NCBI GenBank assembly: GCA_964500895.1
Contig: CAZCQP010000026.1
Span: forward strand, 1-38,941
Length of the DNA stretch: 38,941 nucleotides
Direction: 5' to 3'
Source of the DNA: CAZCQP01 sp964500895
GTDB lineage: Bacteria > Bacillota > Clostridia > Lachnospirales > JAISER01
Shown: positions 1 to 8,539 of the stretch, one piece after another
How positions within the stretch are numbered: position 1 is the stretch's first letter
Layout of the letters: every line of letters begins with the position of its first letter
Program-made: the position numbers and the translations under genes
Notes under the pieces: generated by a model
The model's database searches: none
Seen by the model: the letters and a program-made list of their open reading frames with translations, nothing else
What the model was told of the DNA's origin: nothing

Positions 1-1
1 T

Positions 2-57
2 AAAAGCTTTTTGAAGGGTTTGGGGAACTTTTTCTCGAAAAAGTTCCCCAAGGTCTT
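2..57 (-). repeat. Dispersed palindromic element, copy 1
   Basis: A 32-nt hairpin lies at 20-51, with 15-nt arms (TTGGGGAACTTTTTC and its complement), joined by a GAAGGG linker to a small palindrome AAAAGCTTTTT. It sits directly after the rbsB-type gene stop. Read on the minus strand it has the same order as copies 2, 3 and 5: hairpin, ACCCTTC-like linker, AAAAAGCTTTT. It may protect or end the transporter mRNA, but no U-run follows the hairpin directly, so it is not a textbook terminator. Confidence 0.85.
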
Positions 58-65
58 TGTGCTAT

Positions 66-1091
66 TTAGTTTAAGTCAACCTTTACTTTCAGTGCATCAG
101 CATATGTACCCACATTGTCGTTGTTCACGATGATGGTACCAGCATCGTTGATGACGTTTTCTGGGGTTTTGCCTTCGGTCACGTTTTGGTACAGCCAGTA
201 TGCGGCTTGGTAGCCATAGTTGAAGAAGGAGGTCACCACGGTGCCGTCCAGCTTGCCGTTGCGGATTAAGTCCAGAGTTTCTTCCACATCGTCCACGCCG
301 TATACGGTTACGTTTTCACGAATGCCCATTTCTTCAATCACATTGGCGCAAGCTGGGCCTGCTTCGGCTGCCAGGTTGATGGCCAGGTTGATTTCTGGGT
401 AGGTTTTGAAGGTATTTTGCCATTCGGTGGTGGCTTTCATTTTGTCGGATTTAGATTCGGTGGTGTTTACAATTTCAAAGCCGCCTGGGTGTTTGGAGAA
501 CACCGCTTCAATAGCTGCAATTTGGTCGTGGGCAATTTGGTAGTTTAATGCTGCTACTTGAACGGAGCATTTGATGGGGGTGTCTTCCCCAACTTTAGCC
601 ACAGCGTCTGCATAGAGCACTTCTGCTTGCTTCTGCACGTCTTTACCAAAGAATGCCAAACGGTCTACGTCTGGAAGGTCAGAGTCTACCACCAGCACAG
701 GGATGCCGGCTTCCACTGCCTTTTGCACCGGTGTTGCCGGCACAAGGCCCTGGGTGATGATGGCATCTGCTTTTTGGGCAATGGCGGTTTCAACCAGCTT
801 GGTCATTTCTTCTGGGGAAATGCCTTGTGGGCCAACCCAGTCCCCTTGAATGCCCAGTTCGCTACAGGCTTGGTCAAAGCCGTCTTTGGCAATGAGCCAC
901 ACCGGGTGGGCCAACAGCGGGGAAACGTACACAAAGTGCAGTTGTTCTGCTTCTGCGGCTGGTTCCTGTGCATCTGCGGGTTGTTCTTCCGCAGGAGCAG
1001 GGCTGGCTGCGGGGGCGGGGGTTGCGCTGCTGCAAGCAGCCATAGAGCCCATCAGCACCATTGCCAAAGCTAAAGATAATAACTTTTTCAT
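66..1091 (-). CDS. Sugar ABC transporter substrate-binding lipoprotein (RbsB-like)
   Basis: This 341-residue protein is the extracellular sugar-capture subunit of a CUT2-type ABC importer. The N-terminus is a lipoprotein signal: a KK start, a hydrophobic stretch, and a lipobox MAAC with the acceptor Cys at residue 20. A Pro/Ala/Glu-rich linker of about 25 residues follows. The rest fits a type I periplasmic binding fold (Peripla_BP_4), for example the Asp-rich segment around VLVVDSDLPD and the C-terminal VYGVDDVEETLDLIRNG helix region. It is the last gene of a three-gene minus-strand operon after the permease and ATPase genes. The ligand cannot be read from sequence; ribose, galactose or another monosaccharide are all possible. 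No regulator or sugar kinase is adjacent. Confidence 0.9.
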   Translation of the reverse strand: MKKLLSLALAMVLMGSMAACSSATPAPAASPAPAEEQPADAQEPAAEAEQLHFVYVSPLLAHPVWLIAKDGFDQACSELGIQGDWVGPQGISPEEMTKLVETAIAQKADAIITQGLVPATPVQKAVEAGIPVLVVDSDLPDVDRLAFFGKDVQKQAEVLYADAVAKVGEDTPIKCSVQVAALNYQIAHDQIAAIEAVFSKHPGGFEIVNTTESKSDKMKATTEWQNTFKTYPEINLAINLAAEAGPACANVIEEMGIRENVTVYGVDDVEETLDLIRNGKLDGTVVTSFFNYGYQAAYWLYQNVTEGKTPENVINDAGTIIVNNDNVGTYADALKVKVDLN

Positions 1092-1168
1092 TTTTTAACC
1101 TCTTTTCATTTTTATTTTAGCACAGAATGCTAAATAACGAAAGTAAAGCCAAAACCTAAAAACACCGT

Positions 1169-1197
1169 GGGAAACATTTTCGGGAAAAAGTTTCCAA
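1169..1197 (-). repeat. Decayed copy of the hairpin element
   Basis: GGAAACATTTTCGGGAAAAAGTTTCC-like hairpin between the ATPase and binding-protein genes. It resembles the 32-nt hairpin found at 20-51 and elsewhere, but has mismatched arms and lacks the linker and small palindrome. In this position it could lower or stabilise expression of the downstream binding-protein gene; that is inference. Confidence 0.5.
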
Positions 1198-1199
1198 TA

Positions 1200-2720
1200 T
1201 TATGTATTGGAGGATGCCCGTAAAATGGCCACCTCGCTGGCCTCGTCTTTGTCCAGCACCGCCTGCACCTTTCCCTTGCCCAGCACCACAAACCGGTCGC
1301 ACATGGCAATCAGTTCCGGCAACTCCGAGGAAATCATCACAATGCTAATGCCCTTGTTGGCCAGGTCCAGCATAATTTTATAAATTTCAGACTTGGTGCC
1401 CACGTCAATGCCCCGGGTGGGTTCATCCAAAAGCAACACTTTTAAGTCCGTCATCAGCCACTTGGCCAGAATTACCTTTTGCTGGTTGCCGCCGGACAAG
1501 CTGGAAATTAAAGTGTCCATGCCGGGGGCTTTCACCCGCAGCTTGTCAAAATATTCCTTAGCCCGCCGCCGTTCGGTTTTGCCGTCCAGCATAAAGGCTT
1601 TGGTCAGCTCTCTTAATATGGTTAAGGTCATGTTATGGCAGATGGACATGCCGCCGATGAAACCGCTTTTCTTGCGGTCCTCCGTGAGCAAGCCAATGCC
1701 GAACTTTTTAGCATCTTGGGGGGATTGAATGGTCACCGCTTCCCCGTTTAAGTAGACGGTGCCGCTGGTTTTTGGAATAATACCGAACAAGGCATTGATC
1801 AGTTCCGAACGCCCGGAACCTACCAGCCCCGCCAGCCCCAGAATTTCCCCTTTACGCAGGGTAAAGCCCACGTCCTCAATAATGTTTTTGCCGATGGCAA
1901 AGGTATGGGGCACGGTGAAATGCTCCAACCGCAGCACTTCTTCCCCAATGGACCGCTCCATGGAAGGGTACATCACGTTTAACTGCCGGCCAATCATATC
2001 TTCAATGACTTTTGTGCTGTCGTAGCCGTCTTTTTTATGGTATTCGCTGATGTAGTTGCCGTCCCGCAAAATGACCATGCGGTCGCTAATTTCAAACACT
2101 TCGTCCAGCTTGTGGGATATGTAAATACAGGCGATGCCTTGGCTTTTTAATTCCCTCAGCACATCCATCAGCTTTCGGGTTTCCCCCTCGGTTAAAACAG
2201 AGGTGGGTTCGTCCAGAATCAACACTTTGGGGTTACGGATGAGCGCCCGAGCAATGCACACCAATTGCTGCATGGAAGGGTTCAAACTGCGCACCGATGC
2301 GGTCACGTCAATGTCTGCATGAAGGCGGCTTAACGTTGCATGGGCTTGCTGGTGACAAGTATGCCAGTCAATCAGCCCCATTTTGGTTCTGGGCAGCCGC
2401 CCTAGCAAAATGTTTTCCGCCACAGACAAGTCCAGCTCCAGGCTTAATTCCTGATAAATCATGGCAATGCCGGCGTTTTCAGAATCCACCGGCGTATGGA
2501 AACGGCAGTCTTTGCCGTTCATGGTGATGGTGCCCTCATACTCTGTGAAAGGGTAGGAACCGCTTAGAATTTTCATAAGCGTGGATTTTCCTGCACCGTT
2601 TTCCCCCATCACCGCCAAAATTTCATCCTGGTATAAATTCAGGGAAACATCCTTTAAGGCAACGGTACCTAAAAAGCGTTTCACTATATTTTTTACGCTT
2701 AATATTTCCTTTTGCGCCAC
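1200..2720 (-). CDS. Sugar ABC transporter ATP-binding protein (RbsA/MglA/XylG type)
   Basis: This 506-residue protein has two fused nucleotide-binding domains, as usual for CUT2 importers. Domain 1 has a standard Walker A GENGAGKST at residues 39-47, a degenerate signature LNPSMQQ near 146-152 and Walker B VLILDE near 166-171. Domain 2 has the family's divergent P-loop (GLVGSGRSE), an intact signature LSGGNQQK and Walker B LLLDEPTRGID. This asymmetry is typical of RbsA/MglA. The start is a GTG preceded by AGGGGTG. The gene is 12 nt after the permease gene, and the binding-protein gene follows about 110 nt later. It powers sugar import at the inner face of the membrane. Confidence 0.95.
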   Translation of the reverse strand: MAQKEILSVKNIVKRFLGTVALKDVSLNLYQDEILAVMGENGAGKSTLMKILSGSYPFTEYEGTITMNGKDCRFHTPVDSENAGIAMIYQELSLELDLSVAENILLGRLPRTKMGLIDWHTCHQQAHATLSRLHADIDVTASVRSLNPSMQQLVCIARALIRNPKVLILDEPTSVLTEGETRKLMDVLRELKSQGIACIYISHKLDEVFEISDRMVILRDGNYISEYHKKDGYDSTKVIEDMIGRQLNVMYPSMERSIGEEVLRLEHFTVPHTFAIGKNIIEDVGFTLRKGEILGLAGLVGSGRSELINALFGIIPKTSGTVYLNGEAVTIQSPQDAKKFGIGLLTEDRKKSGFIGGMSICHNMTLTILRELTKAFMLDGKTERRRAKEYFDKLRVKAPGMDTLISSLSGGNQQKVILAKWLMTDLKVLLLDEPTRGIDVGTKSEIYKIMLDLANKGISIVMISSELPELIAMCDRFVVLGKGKVQAVLDKDEASEVAILRASSNT

Positions 2721-2732
2721 TGATGTTCACCC

Positions 2733-3764
2733 CTAATTCTTGCCGGAAGATTTGATGGAATTTTTCAAAATTAAGTTGCGTTTATACTGGTCTAACAACA
2801 CGGCCAGCACCAGAATAGCGCCTACCACCAGGTTTTGCCAGTACACCGAAATTTTCATTAAGGTTAAGGAGTTGGTGAGAACCTCCATAAAGAATGCGCC
2901 AATGGTGGCCCCAATGATGGTACCCATACCGCCAAAGGTGGAAATACCGCCAATGATGGAACCACAAATAACGGTCAGCTCGTAGCCCGTGCCTGCGGCT
3001 GCTTCCGCAGAACCCAACCGGGAGGCCATGAAAATGCCGGCAAAAGCCGCCAATGTGCTGGTGATGACATACACCATCATTTTGGTTTTCTTGGTGTTAA
3101 TGCCGGAAATACGGGCGGCTTCTTCGTTGCCCCCCAGCGCATACACCGCTCGGCCAAAAGGCGTTCGCATGAGCACCAAATGCCCCAGTGCTGCAAGGCC
3201 AATGGCCACAATGACCACAATGGGAATGTTAAAAACAGAAAATTTATCAATCGCTAAAAAAGATTTAGGCAAAGGATAGATGGGAACCCCTTGGGTTAAA
3301 ACTGAAACCAACCCCCGGGCGGCATACTGCATACCCAAGGTCACAATAAGGGGAGGAATACCCGCTTTTACAATGATGAAGCCGTTGATGGTGCCAATGG
3401 CCGCACCCACCAGAATGCCGCATAGAATGGCCATGGGCACAGGTAAACCCATCTTACAGGCCATACCGGTGATAACGCCCCCCAGTGCCAGCACAGAACC
3501 CACAGACAGATCCAGCCCGCCGGTGATTAAAACCAACGACATGCCAATAACGGTAATGAGGGTGTACCCCATGGTTTTAAGCACGTTAAACATGTTGCCG
3601 GGAGAGATGAACACATGGTTCACGCAGGAAACCAAAATCATATACAAAATGGTTGCAATGATGATGCTGCTTTCTTGCTTTTGAATAAACCACAACAAAC
3701 GCTGTTTCCATGTTTTGCGCTGCAAAACTGTTTCTTGCTGCAAAGCCGTTTCAACCTGCTTCAT
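2733..3764 (-). CDS. Sugar ABC transporter permease (RbsC-like)
   Basis: A 343-residue integral membrane protein of the BPD_transp_2 family, and the first gene of the transporter operon. A cytoplasmic N-terminal tail of about 30 residues precedes many hydrophobic segments. Family landmarks are visible: GGLDLSVGS in the first third, GTINGFIIVKAGIPPLIVTLG in pieces through the middle, and the ALGGNEEAARISGI loop that contacts the ATPase. The C-terminus is basic (KSSGKN). Length and motif order match RbsC/XylH/MglC. It forms the membrane channel with the neighbouring ATPase. Substrate unknown. Confidence 0.93.
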   Translation of the reverse strand: MKQVETALQQETVLQRKTWKQRLLWFIQKQESSIIIATILYMILVSCVNHVFISPGNMFNVLKTMGYTLITVIGMSLVLITGGLDLSVGSVLALGGVITGMACKMGLPVPMAILCGILVGAAIGTINGFIIVKAGIPPLIVTLGMQYAARGLVSVLTQGVPIYPLPKSFLAIDKFSVFNIPIVVIVAIGLAALGHLVLMRTPFGRAVYALGGNEEAARISGINTKKTKMMVYVITSTLAAFAGIFMASRLGSAEAAAGTGYELTVICGSIIGGISTFGGMGTIIGATIGAFFMEVLTNSLTLMKISVYWQNLVVGAILVLAVLLDQYKRNLILKNSIKSSGKN

Positions 3765-4051
3765 TTTCTATAGCTCCTATTCATGGATAATGGTTAGACC
3801 GGCACATCGCCTTCTCATTTATCTTATCACTGTTTCTAAACATTTTCCACAAAGTTGTTTAGCAGTATTTTTTCTTTTTTAGCAATTTTATGATTCACCC
3901 TCGGCTTTGGGTAGCATTCTTATTGTGCTTTGTGTGCTAAAAAATTGCAAATGGTTAAATTTTATAGTTTTTAAAAAAATATACTTTTCTTATGGCTTGA
4001 ACAATGATAGAATAGACTATACTTATTTACACCATTGCCAAGGAGGAAAAC
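3765..4051. other. Divergent intergenic region
   Basis: An AT-rich gap between the leftward transporter operon and the rightward 155-residue protein gene. On the plus strand TTGAAC (3997-4002) and TATACT (4018-4023) resemble -35 and -10 boxes but with only 15 nt between them, so the promoter is weakly supported. An AAGGAGG ribosome-binding site stands just before the ATG at 4052. No clear operator or CRE-like palindrome was recognised for the sugar operon. Confidence 0.4.
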
Positions 4052-4519
4052 ATGTTAACCGGATTAAGCAGCGGAGATATTCTTTTAATTGTATTGTTTG
4101 TAGTAGGTGCCATTGTGGCAGGGCTTTATTTCTTGAACCGATGGGCCGCCAAAAAAATGGCTGGGCAAGAAGAACTTATTGAAAAAAGCCGGCAAACCGT
4201 ATCCATATACGTGATAGACAAGAAAAAAGCCAAGGCATCCGAAGGCAACCTACCCAAAGCCATTACAGAGAACTTGCCCAAGACATACAAGTTTTTAAAA
4301 CTGCATCTGGTGAAAGCCAAAGTAGGCCCCCAAATTTTAACGTTAATTAGCGACAAAAAGGTGTTTAATGCACTGCCGGTCAAAAAAACGGTGAAAGTGG
4401 ACCTTGCAGGGCTTTACATTGTAGACATGAAAGGCATGAAAAGCCCAAAAGAAATGAAGGAAAAAGCCGCAGCAAAACAGGGGGGCAAAAAACCCTGGTA
4501 CAGTTTTTTAACCAAATAA
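4052..4519 (+). CDS. Membrane-anchored protein of unknown function
   Basis: I do not recognise this 155-residue protein. Residues about 9-29 form one hydrophobic helix (ILLIVLFVVGAIVAGLYFL), followed by NRWAAKKMAG, suggesting a single-pass anchor with a positively charged side and a cytoplasmic Lys-rich domain. The soluble part has alternating hydrophobic residues (TVSIYVIDKKKAK, VGPQILTLISDKKVF), which look like beta strands, and a very basic tail. An excellent AAGGAGG ribosome-binding site supports it as real. An imperfect inverted repeat AACCGGAA...TTCCGGTT (4519-4573) follows the stop. It precedes cca on the same strand but may be transcribed separately. Confidence 0.7.
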   Translation: MLTGLSSGDILLIVLFVVGAIVAGLYFLNRWAAKKMAGQEELIEKSRQTVSIYVIDKKKAKASEGNLPKAITENLPKTYKFLKLHLVKAKVGPQILTLISDKKVFNALPVKKTVKVDLAGLYIVDMKGMKSPKEMKEKAAAKQGGKKPWYSFLTK

Positions 4520-4573
4520 ACCGGAAGCAAAACGGTTGCACCTGTGCTTTGTCATCCCCTTCTGTTTCCGGTT
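4519..4573 (+). terminator. Possible stem-loop between the 155-residue gene and cca
   Basis: AACCGGAA at 4519-4526 pairs with TTCCGGTT at 4566-4573, starting inside the stop codon. The loop is long and there is no T-run afterwards, so termination is only a possibility. Confidence 0.3.
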
Positions 4574-4594
4574 ATATTGAAAGGACGGTGACTT

Positions 4595-5842
4595 ATGAAC
4601 GACTTTATGCAAAACGCAATCCCCGACCCTGTTCAAAACATTATAGAAACCTTAAACCGTAGCGGCTACGAAGCCTACATTGTGGGTGGCTGTGTGCGGG
4701 ACCTTCTCATGGGGCTAGAGCCCAAAGACTGGGACATTGCCACCGCCGCCCAACCCCACCAAGTGAAGGCGCTTTTCCCTAAAACGGTGGACACAGGCAT
4801 TGCCCACGGCACAGTCACGGTGGTGCTATACAAGCAAGGTTACGAAGTCACCACCTTTCGCATAGACGGGGCATACACCGATGGCAGGCGGCCGGATTCT
4901 GTGGCCTACACCAGTGATTTAGTTGAAGATTTGGCTAGACGGGATTTCACCATCAACGCCTTGGCCTTCCACAAAGACGTAGGCTGTGTAGACCATTTCG
5001 GCGGCATGGAAGATTTGCAAGCCCGTATTATTCGGGGGGTTGGTGAACCAGCCAAACGCTTCCAAGAGGACGCTTTGCGTATGCTACGGGCGGTGCGTTT
5101 CAGCGCACAGCTGGGCTTTACCATTGAGCCTGCCACCTACCAAGCCATTGTAGACAACGCCCACCTGATTAAACAAGTCAGCATTGAACGTGTGCGGGAC
5201 GAGGTTTTAAAAATCATTTTAAGTGACCGGCCACAGCAGCTTTCCTTGCTGGTAGACACCGGGCTTTTAGAACATCTATGCCCACAGGCCGTGCCTTATT
5301 TGGCCCAGCACGGGGAATCTTTGCTGAACCTTTTGCCGGAATGCCCCAAAACCCCAGCAGACCGGCTTGGCATGTTGTTTTTGCATGTGCCCGGCAAAGA
5401 CACCCAGCAGTTTTTGTCTTCTGCCAGAATGGACAACAAAACTGCCAAAGAGGCTGCCATTCTTTCCCATTGGCTCAACACAGACATTTCTGAAGATGCC
5501 TACACCGTGCGGAAAGTGGTGGGGGCCATTGGCCACGACCATTTAACCCAGGTGTTGCAATTAAAAGCCATCTTACACAAACATAAGGATTCTGCTGCAT
5601 ACAGCTTGCATCAAATTGAAATGATACAGCAGTCCATTTTAAAAAACAAAGACTGCTGCACATTGGCACAGCTGGATATTAACGGGGAAGCCCTGAAACG
5701 GCTGGGCATTGAAACCGGCCGGCACATTGGCCAGGTGCTGTGCTATTTGTTAGACGAAACCATGAAAGACCCTGGCCTGAACAACCACACCAAGCTGGAA
5801 GAGATGGCGCTACAACACTGGCTTTCCCTGAAAGAGGATTAA
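4595..5842 (+). CDS. cca: CCA tRNA nucleotidyltransferase
   Basis: This 415-residue class II enzyme adds or repairs the 3' CCA of tRNAs using CTP and ATP. The N-terminal nucleotidyltransferase head has GGCVRD at residues 31-36 and the metal-binding DWD at 45-47. The RRDFTINALAF motif at 115-125 and the RFQEDALRMLRAVRF segment that follows mark the nucleotide-recognition neck. The C-terminal half is helical and probably holds the tRNA-contacting body and tail. Length is usual for Firmicutes. The two tRNA genes in this window encode no CCA, so the enzyme is needed to make them functional. The start is an ATG with AAAGGACGG upstream. It heads a plus-strand run with the CotS-like gene. Confidence 0.95.
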   Translation: MNDFMQNAIPDPVQNIIETLNRSGYEAYIVGGCVRDLLMGLEPKDWDIATAAQPHQVKALFPKTVDTGIAHGTVTVVLYKQGYEVTTFRIDGAYTDGRRPDSVAYTSDLVEDLARRDFTINALAFHKDVGCVDHFGGMEDLQARIIRGVGEPAKRFQEDALRMLRAVRFSAQLGFTIEPATYQAIVDNAHLIKQVSIERVRDEVLKIILSDRPQQLSLLVDTGLLEHLCPQAVPYLAQHGESLLNLLPECPKTPADRLGMLFLHVPGKDTQQFLSSARMDNKTAKEAAILSHWLNTDISEDAYTVRKVVGAIGHDHLTQVLQLKAILHKHKDSAAYSLHQIEMIQQSILKNKDCCTLAQLDINGEALKRLGIETGRHIGQVLCYLLDETMKDPGLNNHTKLEEMALQHWLSLKED

Positions 5843-5949
5843 AAACAGGGGTAAAGTCATAATTTAAACGGCTCGCTCATAGTATGGAAGTACACAACAC
5901 AAACACTCGGTTTCGGGTGTTTCCAGTCGTGGAGAAAGGAGTGGAGCCG

Positions 5950-6936
5950 GTGGAGGAATTGTATACACTGGTGTTGCAGGGCTTTGGTTTAAAGGCGCAT
6001 CGCATCACAAAAGAAAAATCTTATTTTATTTGCAGCACAAGCCAAGGTGCGCTTAAACTGCAAAAAAGCTTTGACACTCCTGAAGGCATTCTCTTCCAAC
6101 ACAGCATTAAAGAGCATTTGCAGCGCAAGGGCTTTCCTGTGGCCGACCGTTTTTTGCTGTCTGTAGACGGCCTGCCCTATGTGCTTTACGACCAAAGCGT
6201 CTATACGCTGGGGCACCTTCCGCCTGGGAAGGAAGCCAACTTTTCAGATACCCGCTGCTTTGAAGGGGTGGTGGCCACATTGGCCCACTTCCACCAAAAA
6301 GCCAATCATATTGCATTTCCAGGTTCACCCATTCTTTCAGACCAGCGCCCTTTAACCGATTATGCCAAGGACTTGGCAGATCTTGTTGTTATGCGCAAAC
6401 GCATTAGCAGCCAAAAGCGGATGTCCGATTTTGACGTGCTGTTTCTTAAAAACTATGAAAGCTACGCCACACAGCTGCAACAGGCGCTGGAACTATTGGA
6501 TAAAAACGCTGCCTTAAACCATTACATGAAAAAAGCACGGGAAGAAAACGCTGTTTGCCATGGCATTATGAAAAGCGAAAGCTTTTTGGTGGACAAAGGG
6601 CAAATGCTTCTGGTGAATTACTCCATGGCCAGCGTGGGCAGCCGTATGCTGGATTTATCCAGCCTTATTAGGCGGTATGCCAAACGTTTACAGGGTTACA
6701 TCATTACAGTGGAAGACATTGTGCGGCTGTATGACAGGCACGCCAGCCTGGAGCGGGAGGAACTGAACATCCTGTACCCCCTGCTGCTCTACCCCCAAAA
6801 ATTCATTCGCATCTGCAACCAGTATTATGCTAAAAAAAGAACCTGGACGCCCAATGCCATTGCCAACCGTATGGAAAACCTGCTTGCTGGGAAAGATGCT
6901 TATGACGCTTACATTCAGGGTCTTCAGAAGCTTTAA
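5950..6936 (+). CDS. CotS-like kinase-fold protein, probably catalytically dead
   Basis: This is an aminoglycoside-phosphotransferase/CotS-type kinase fold of 328 residues. CotS relatives are spore-coat associated. I chose GTG 5950 because AAAGGAG (5935-5941) lies 8 nt upstream and homology seems to begin there; an upstream ATG at 5884 (350 residues) lacks a visible ribosome-binding site. The ATP-binding Lys is plausibly kept (GALKLQK, residue 36). The catalytic loop, normally HGDxxxxN, reads HGIMKSESF (residues 204-212), and the metal-binding IDF/IDW-like motif reads VNYSMA. Both key Asp residues therefore appear replaced. It lies 107 nt after cca, with the CAP-domain gene following. A coat assembly role is inferred from the family only. 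Confidence 0.75.
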   Translation: MEELYTLVLQGFGLKAHRITKEKSYFICSTSQGALKLQKSFDTPEGILFQHSIKEHLQRKGFPVADRFLLSVDGLPYVLYDQSVYTLGHLPPGKEANFSDTRCFEGVVATLAHFHQKANHIAFPGSPILSDQRPLTDYAKDLADLVVMRKRISSQKRMSDFDVLFLKNYESYATQLQQALELLDKNAALNHYMKKAREENAVCHGIMKSESFLVDKGQMLLVNYSMASVGSRMLDLSSLIRRYAKRLQGYIITVEDIVRLYDRHASLEREELNILYPLLLYPQKFIRICNQYYAKKRTWTPNAIANRMENLLAGKDAYDAYIQGLQKL

Positions 6937-6967
6937 CCTGAAATAATGACACACAGAGGTGCAGAAC

Positions 6968-7873
6968 ATGCAAAGGATAAAGACGTGGCTGGTTTGTTTG
7001 CTGGCGGTTGTTACCGTGTTTATGTTGTGGCCCCCGGCGGCTTCGGCCTCGGCACAGCCCAATCAAACCACCATTTTAGTGAACCAGCAAAAATTGGCCA
7101 GCGATGTAACCCCCCAAAACATCAACAACCGCCTGATGGTGCCCTTTCGGCGCATTGTAGAAGCCTTGGGCGGTTTTTCGCTATGGGACGAAACAAAGCA
7201 GGAAGTGGTTATGGTTTTGGGCAACCGGTATGTAGCGGTGACCATTGGCAGCAGCACCATGGCATACGGCACGGCGAAACCCATTAGCGCCGACAGCTAC
7301 ATGCTGGAACAGCAAGGAACAGAGCGTTTGGATGTGGCTCCCCAAATTATGAATGGCCGTACCCTGGTACCCCTGCGTGCGCCTTTGGAACGGCTGGGTG
7401 CCACCGTGGTCTGGGATGAAGCCACACGCACGGCTTCCATCACCGCCCAGACGGGTGCTATACCTTTTAATGTGAGCCAGTTTGAACGGGATATTCTGCA
7501 CTTCACCAATGTGCAACGGGAAAAATACGGTCTAAGCCCCTTACAATGGGACGATACCTTAGCCAACGCTGCCCGGGATTACGCCCAAAACATGCACGAC
7601 AACCAGTTTTTCTCTCATGATGGCCTGGACGGCAGCACGTTTATGGACCGCATCAAAAGAGCGGGGTATATGTTTCCAAAATCCGGCTATAGTGCGGGGG
7701 AAAACTTAATTGGGGGCTACGATTCTGCCGAGGAAGCAGTGGATGCCTGGATGGACTCCCCCGGACATAGAGAAAACATTTTGAACCCAGACTTTAAATA
7801 TTTAGGGGTTGGGGCGTTTAAAGGCCCCAACGGCTATGAAATTTATGCCGTACAAGAATTTGTGGGCGATTAA
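6968..7873 (+). CDS. Secreted copper-amine-oxidase-N plus CAP domain protein
   Basis: This 301-residue protein has an N-terminal export signal (basic QRIKT, hydrophobic core, ASASA cleavage region near residue 30). Next comes a copper amine oxidase N-terminal type domain with two repeats ending in VPFRRIVEALGG and VPLRAPLERLGA, a module usually tied to the clostridial cell wall. The C-terminal half is a CAP/SCP domain: FTNVQREKYGLSPL, FFSHD, GENLIGG and SPGHRENILNP are the family motifs and include the conserved His and Glu residues. The ATG at 6968 is preferred over an in-frame GTG at 6959, because AGAGGTG (6955-6961) is a ribosome-binding site for the ATG. Ligand and role are unknown; sporulation or wall functions are common among YkwD-like relatives. 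Confidence 0.88.
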   Translation: MQRIKTWLVCLLAVVTVFMLWPPAASASAQPNQTTILVNQQKLASDVTPQNINNRLMVPFRRIVEALGGFSLWDETKQEVVMVLGNRYVAVTIGSSTMAYGTAKPISADSYMLEQQGTERLDVAPQIMNGRTLVPLRAPLERLGATVVWDEATRTASITAQTGAIPFNVSQFERDILHFTNVQREKYGLSPLQWDDTLANAARDYAQNMHDNQFFSHDGLDGSTFMDRIKRAGYMFPKSGYSAGENLIGGYDSAEEAVDAWMDSPGHRENILNPDFKYLGVGAFKGPNGYEIYAVQEFVGD

Positions 7874-7888
7874 ATAGAGGTTAGGCAT

Positions 7889-8470
7889 ATGCATGATAAA
7901 GCAGCGCAAAAAGAAGCCCAGCGCAAAAAGGGCATTGAAGCCCGAAAGGCACTTGGCAAAGAAAAAGCAGCGCAATATGGACAAACCGTTGCACACAAGT
8001 TATTGAATGCATCTGTTTATGCGGAAGCCAAAACCATTTTTTCCTATCAGCCTTTTAATGGTGAAACGGATATTGCTTTGTTCAACCATCAAGCGTTGCT
8101 GGACGGCAAGCAATTGGCTTTTCCCATTTGTGAAGGGGTGCAGAGCGGAAAGATGGTTGCAGCAGTGCCCATGGATGCAGATGCTTGGGAAACGGGGAAA
8201 TACGGCATAAGGGCGCCTATAAAAAGCCGATCCATCATTCTGGACCCTATTGATATAGACCTGGTGATTGTTCCCTGCACCGCCTTTAACGGGGCGCAAA
8301 AAATGCGCATCGGCATGGGGGCTGGGTACTATGACCGGTATTTGCCCCAGTGTGAAAAGGCGGTTGCCATCGCCGTGGCTTACGAGGCCCAGCAAGTGGA
8401 TGCCATTTACACAGAGCCCTGGGACGTGGCTTTACACGCCATTGTAACAGAGCTGAATTGGTACGCATAA
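7889..8470 (+). CDS. 5-formyltetrahydrofolate cyclo-ligase
   Basis: This 193-residue cytosolic enzyme converts 5-formyl-THF to 5,10-methenyl-THF using ATP. The basic N-terminal helix (RKKGIEARKAL), the substrate-loop FSYQPFNGETD near residues 51-61 and the signature RIGMGAGYYDRYL close to the C-terminal third are all present, and the length is normal. It starts 15 nt after the CAP-domain gene and ends the plus-strand run. The hairpin element follows its stop directly. A link to the preceding genes beyond co-transcription is not evident. Confidence 0.93.
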   Translation: MHDKAAQKEAQRKKGIEARKALGKEKAAQYGQTVAHKLLNASVYAEAKTIFSYQPFNGETDIALFNHQALLDGKQLAFPICEGVQSGKMVAAVPMDADAWETGKYGIRAPIKSRSIILDPIDIDLVIVPCTAFNGAQKMRIGMGAGYYDRYLPQCEKAVAIAVAYEAQQVDAIYTEPWDVALHAIVTELNWYA

Positions 8471-8474
8471 AAAA

Positions 8475-8531
8475 AGACCTTGGGGAACTTTTTCGAGAAA
8501 AAGTTCCCCAAACCCTTCAAAAAGCTTTTTG
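8475..8531 (+). repeat. Dispersed palindromic element, copy 2
   Basis: Hairpin at 8480-8511 with perfect 15-nt arms (TTGGGGAACTTTTTC and complement), followed by ACCCTTC and AAAAAGCTTTTT. It is almost identical to copy 1 in inverse orientation, and lies in the gap between the convergent cyclo-ligase and noc genes. Confidence 0.9.
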
Positions 8532-8539
8532 CTTAAATG

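Noticed and set aside
2..57. Reading the repeated hairpins as a CRISPR array or as simple intrinsic terminators
   Set aside because: They are kilobases apart with no spacers, and the T-run does not directly follow the stem; a dispersed palindromic family fits better.
558..1073. 171-residue plus-strand frame opposite the binding-protein gene
   Set aside because: Antisense shadow: Cys/His-rich composition, no ribosome-binding site, and the opposite strand has a clear lipoprotein.
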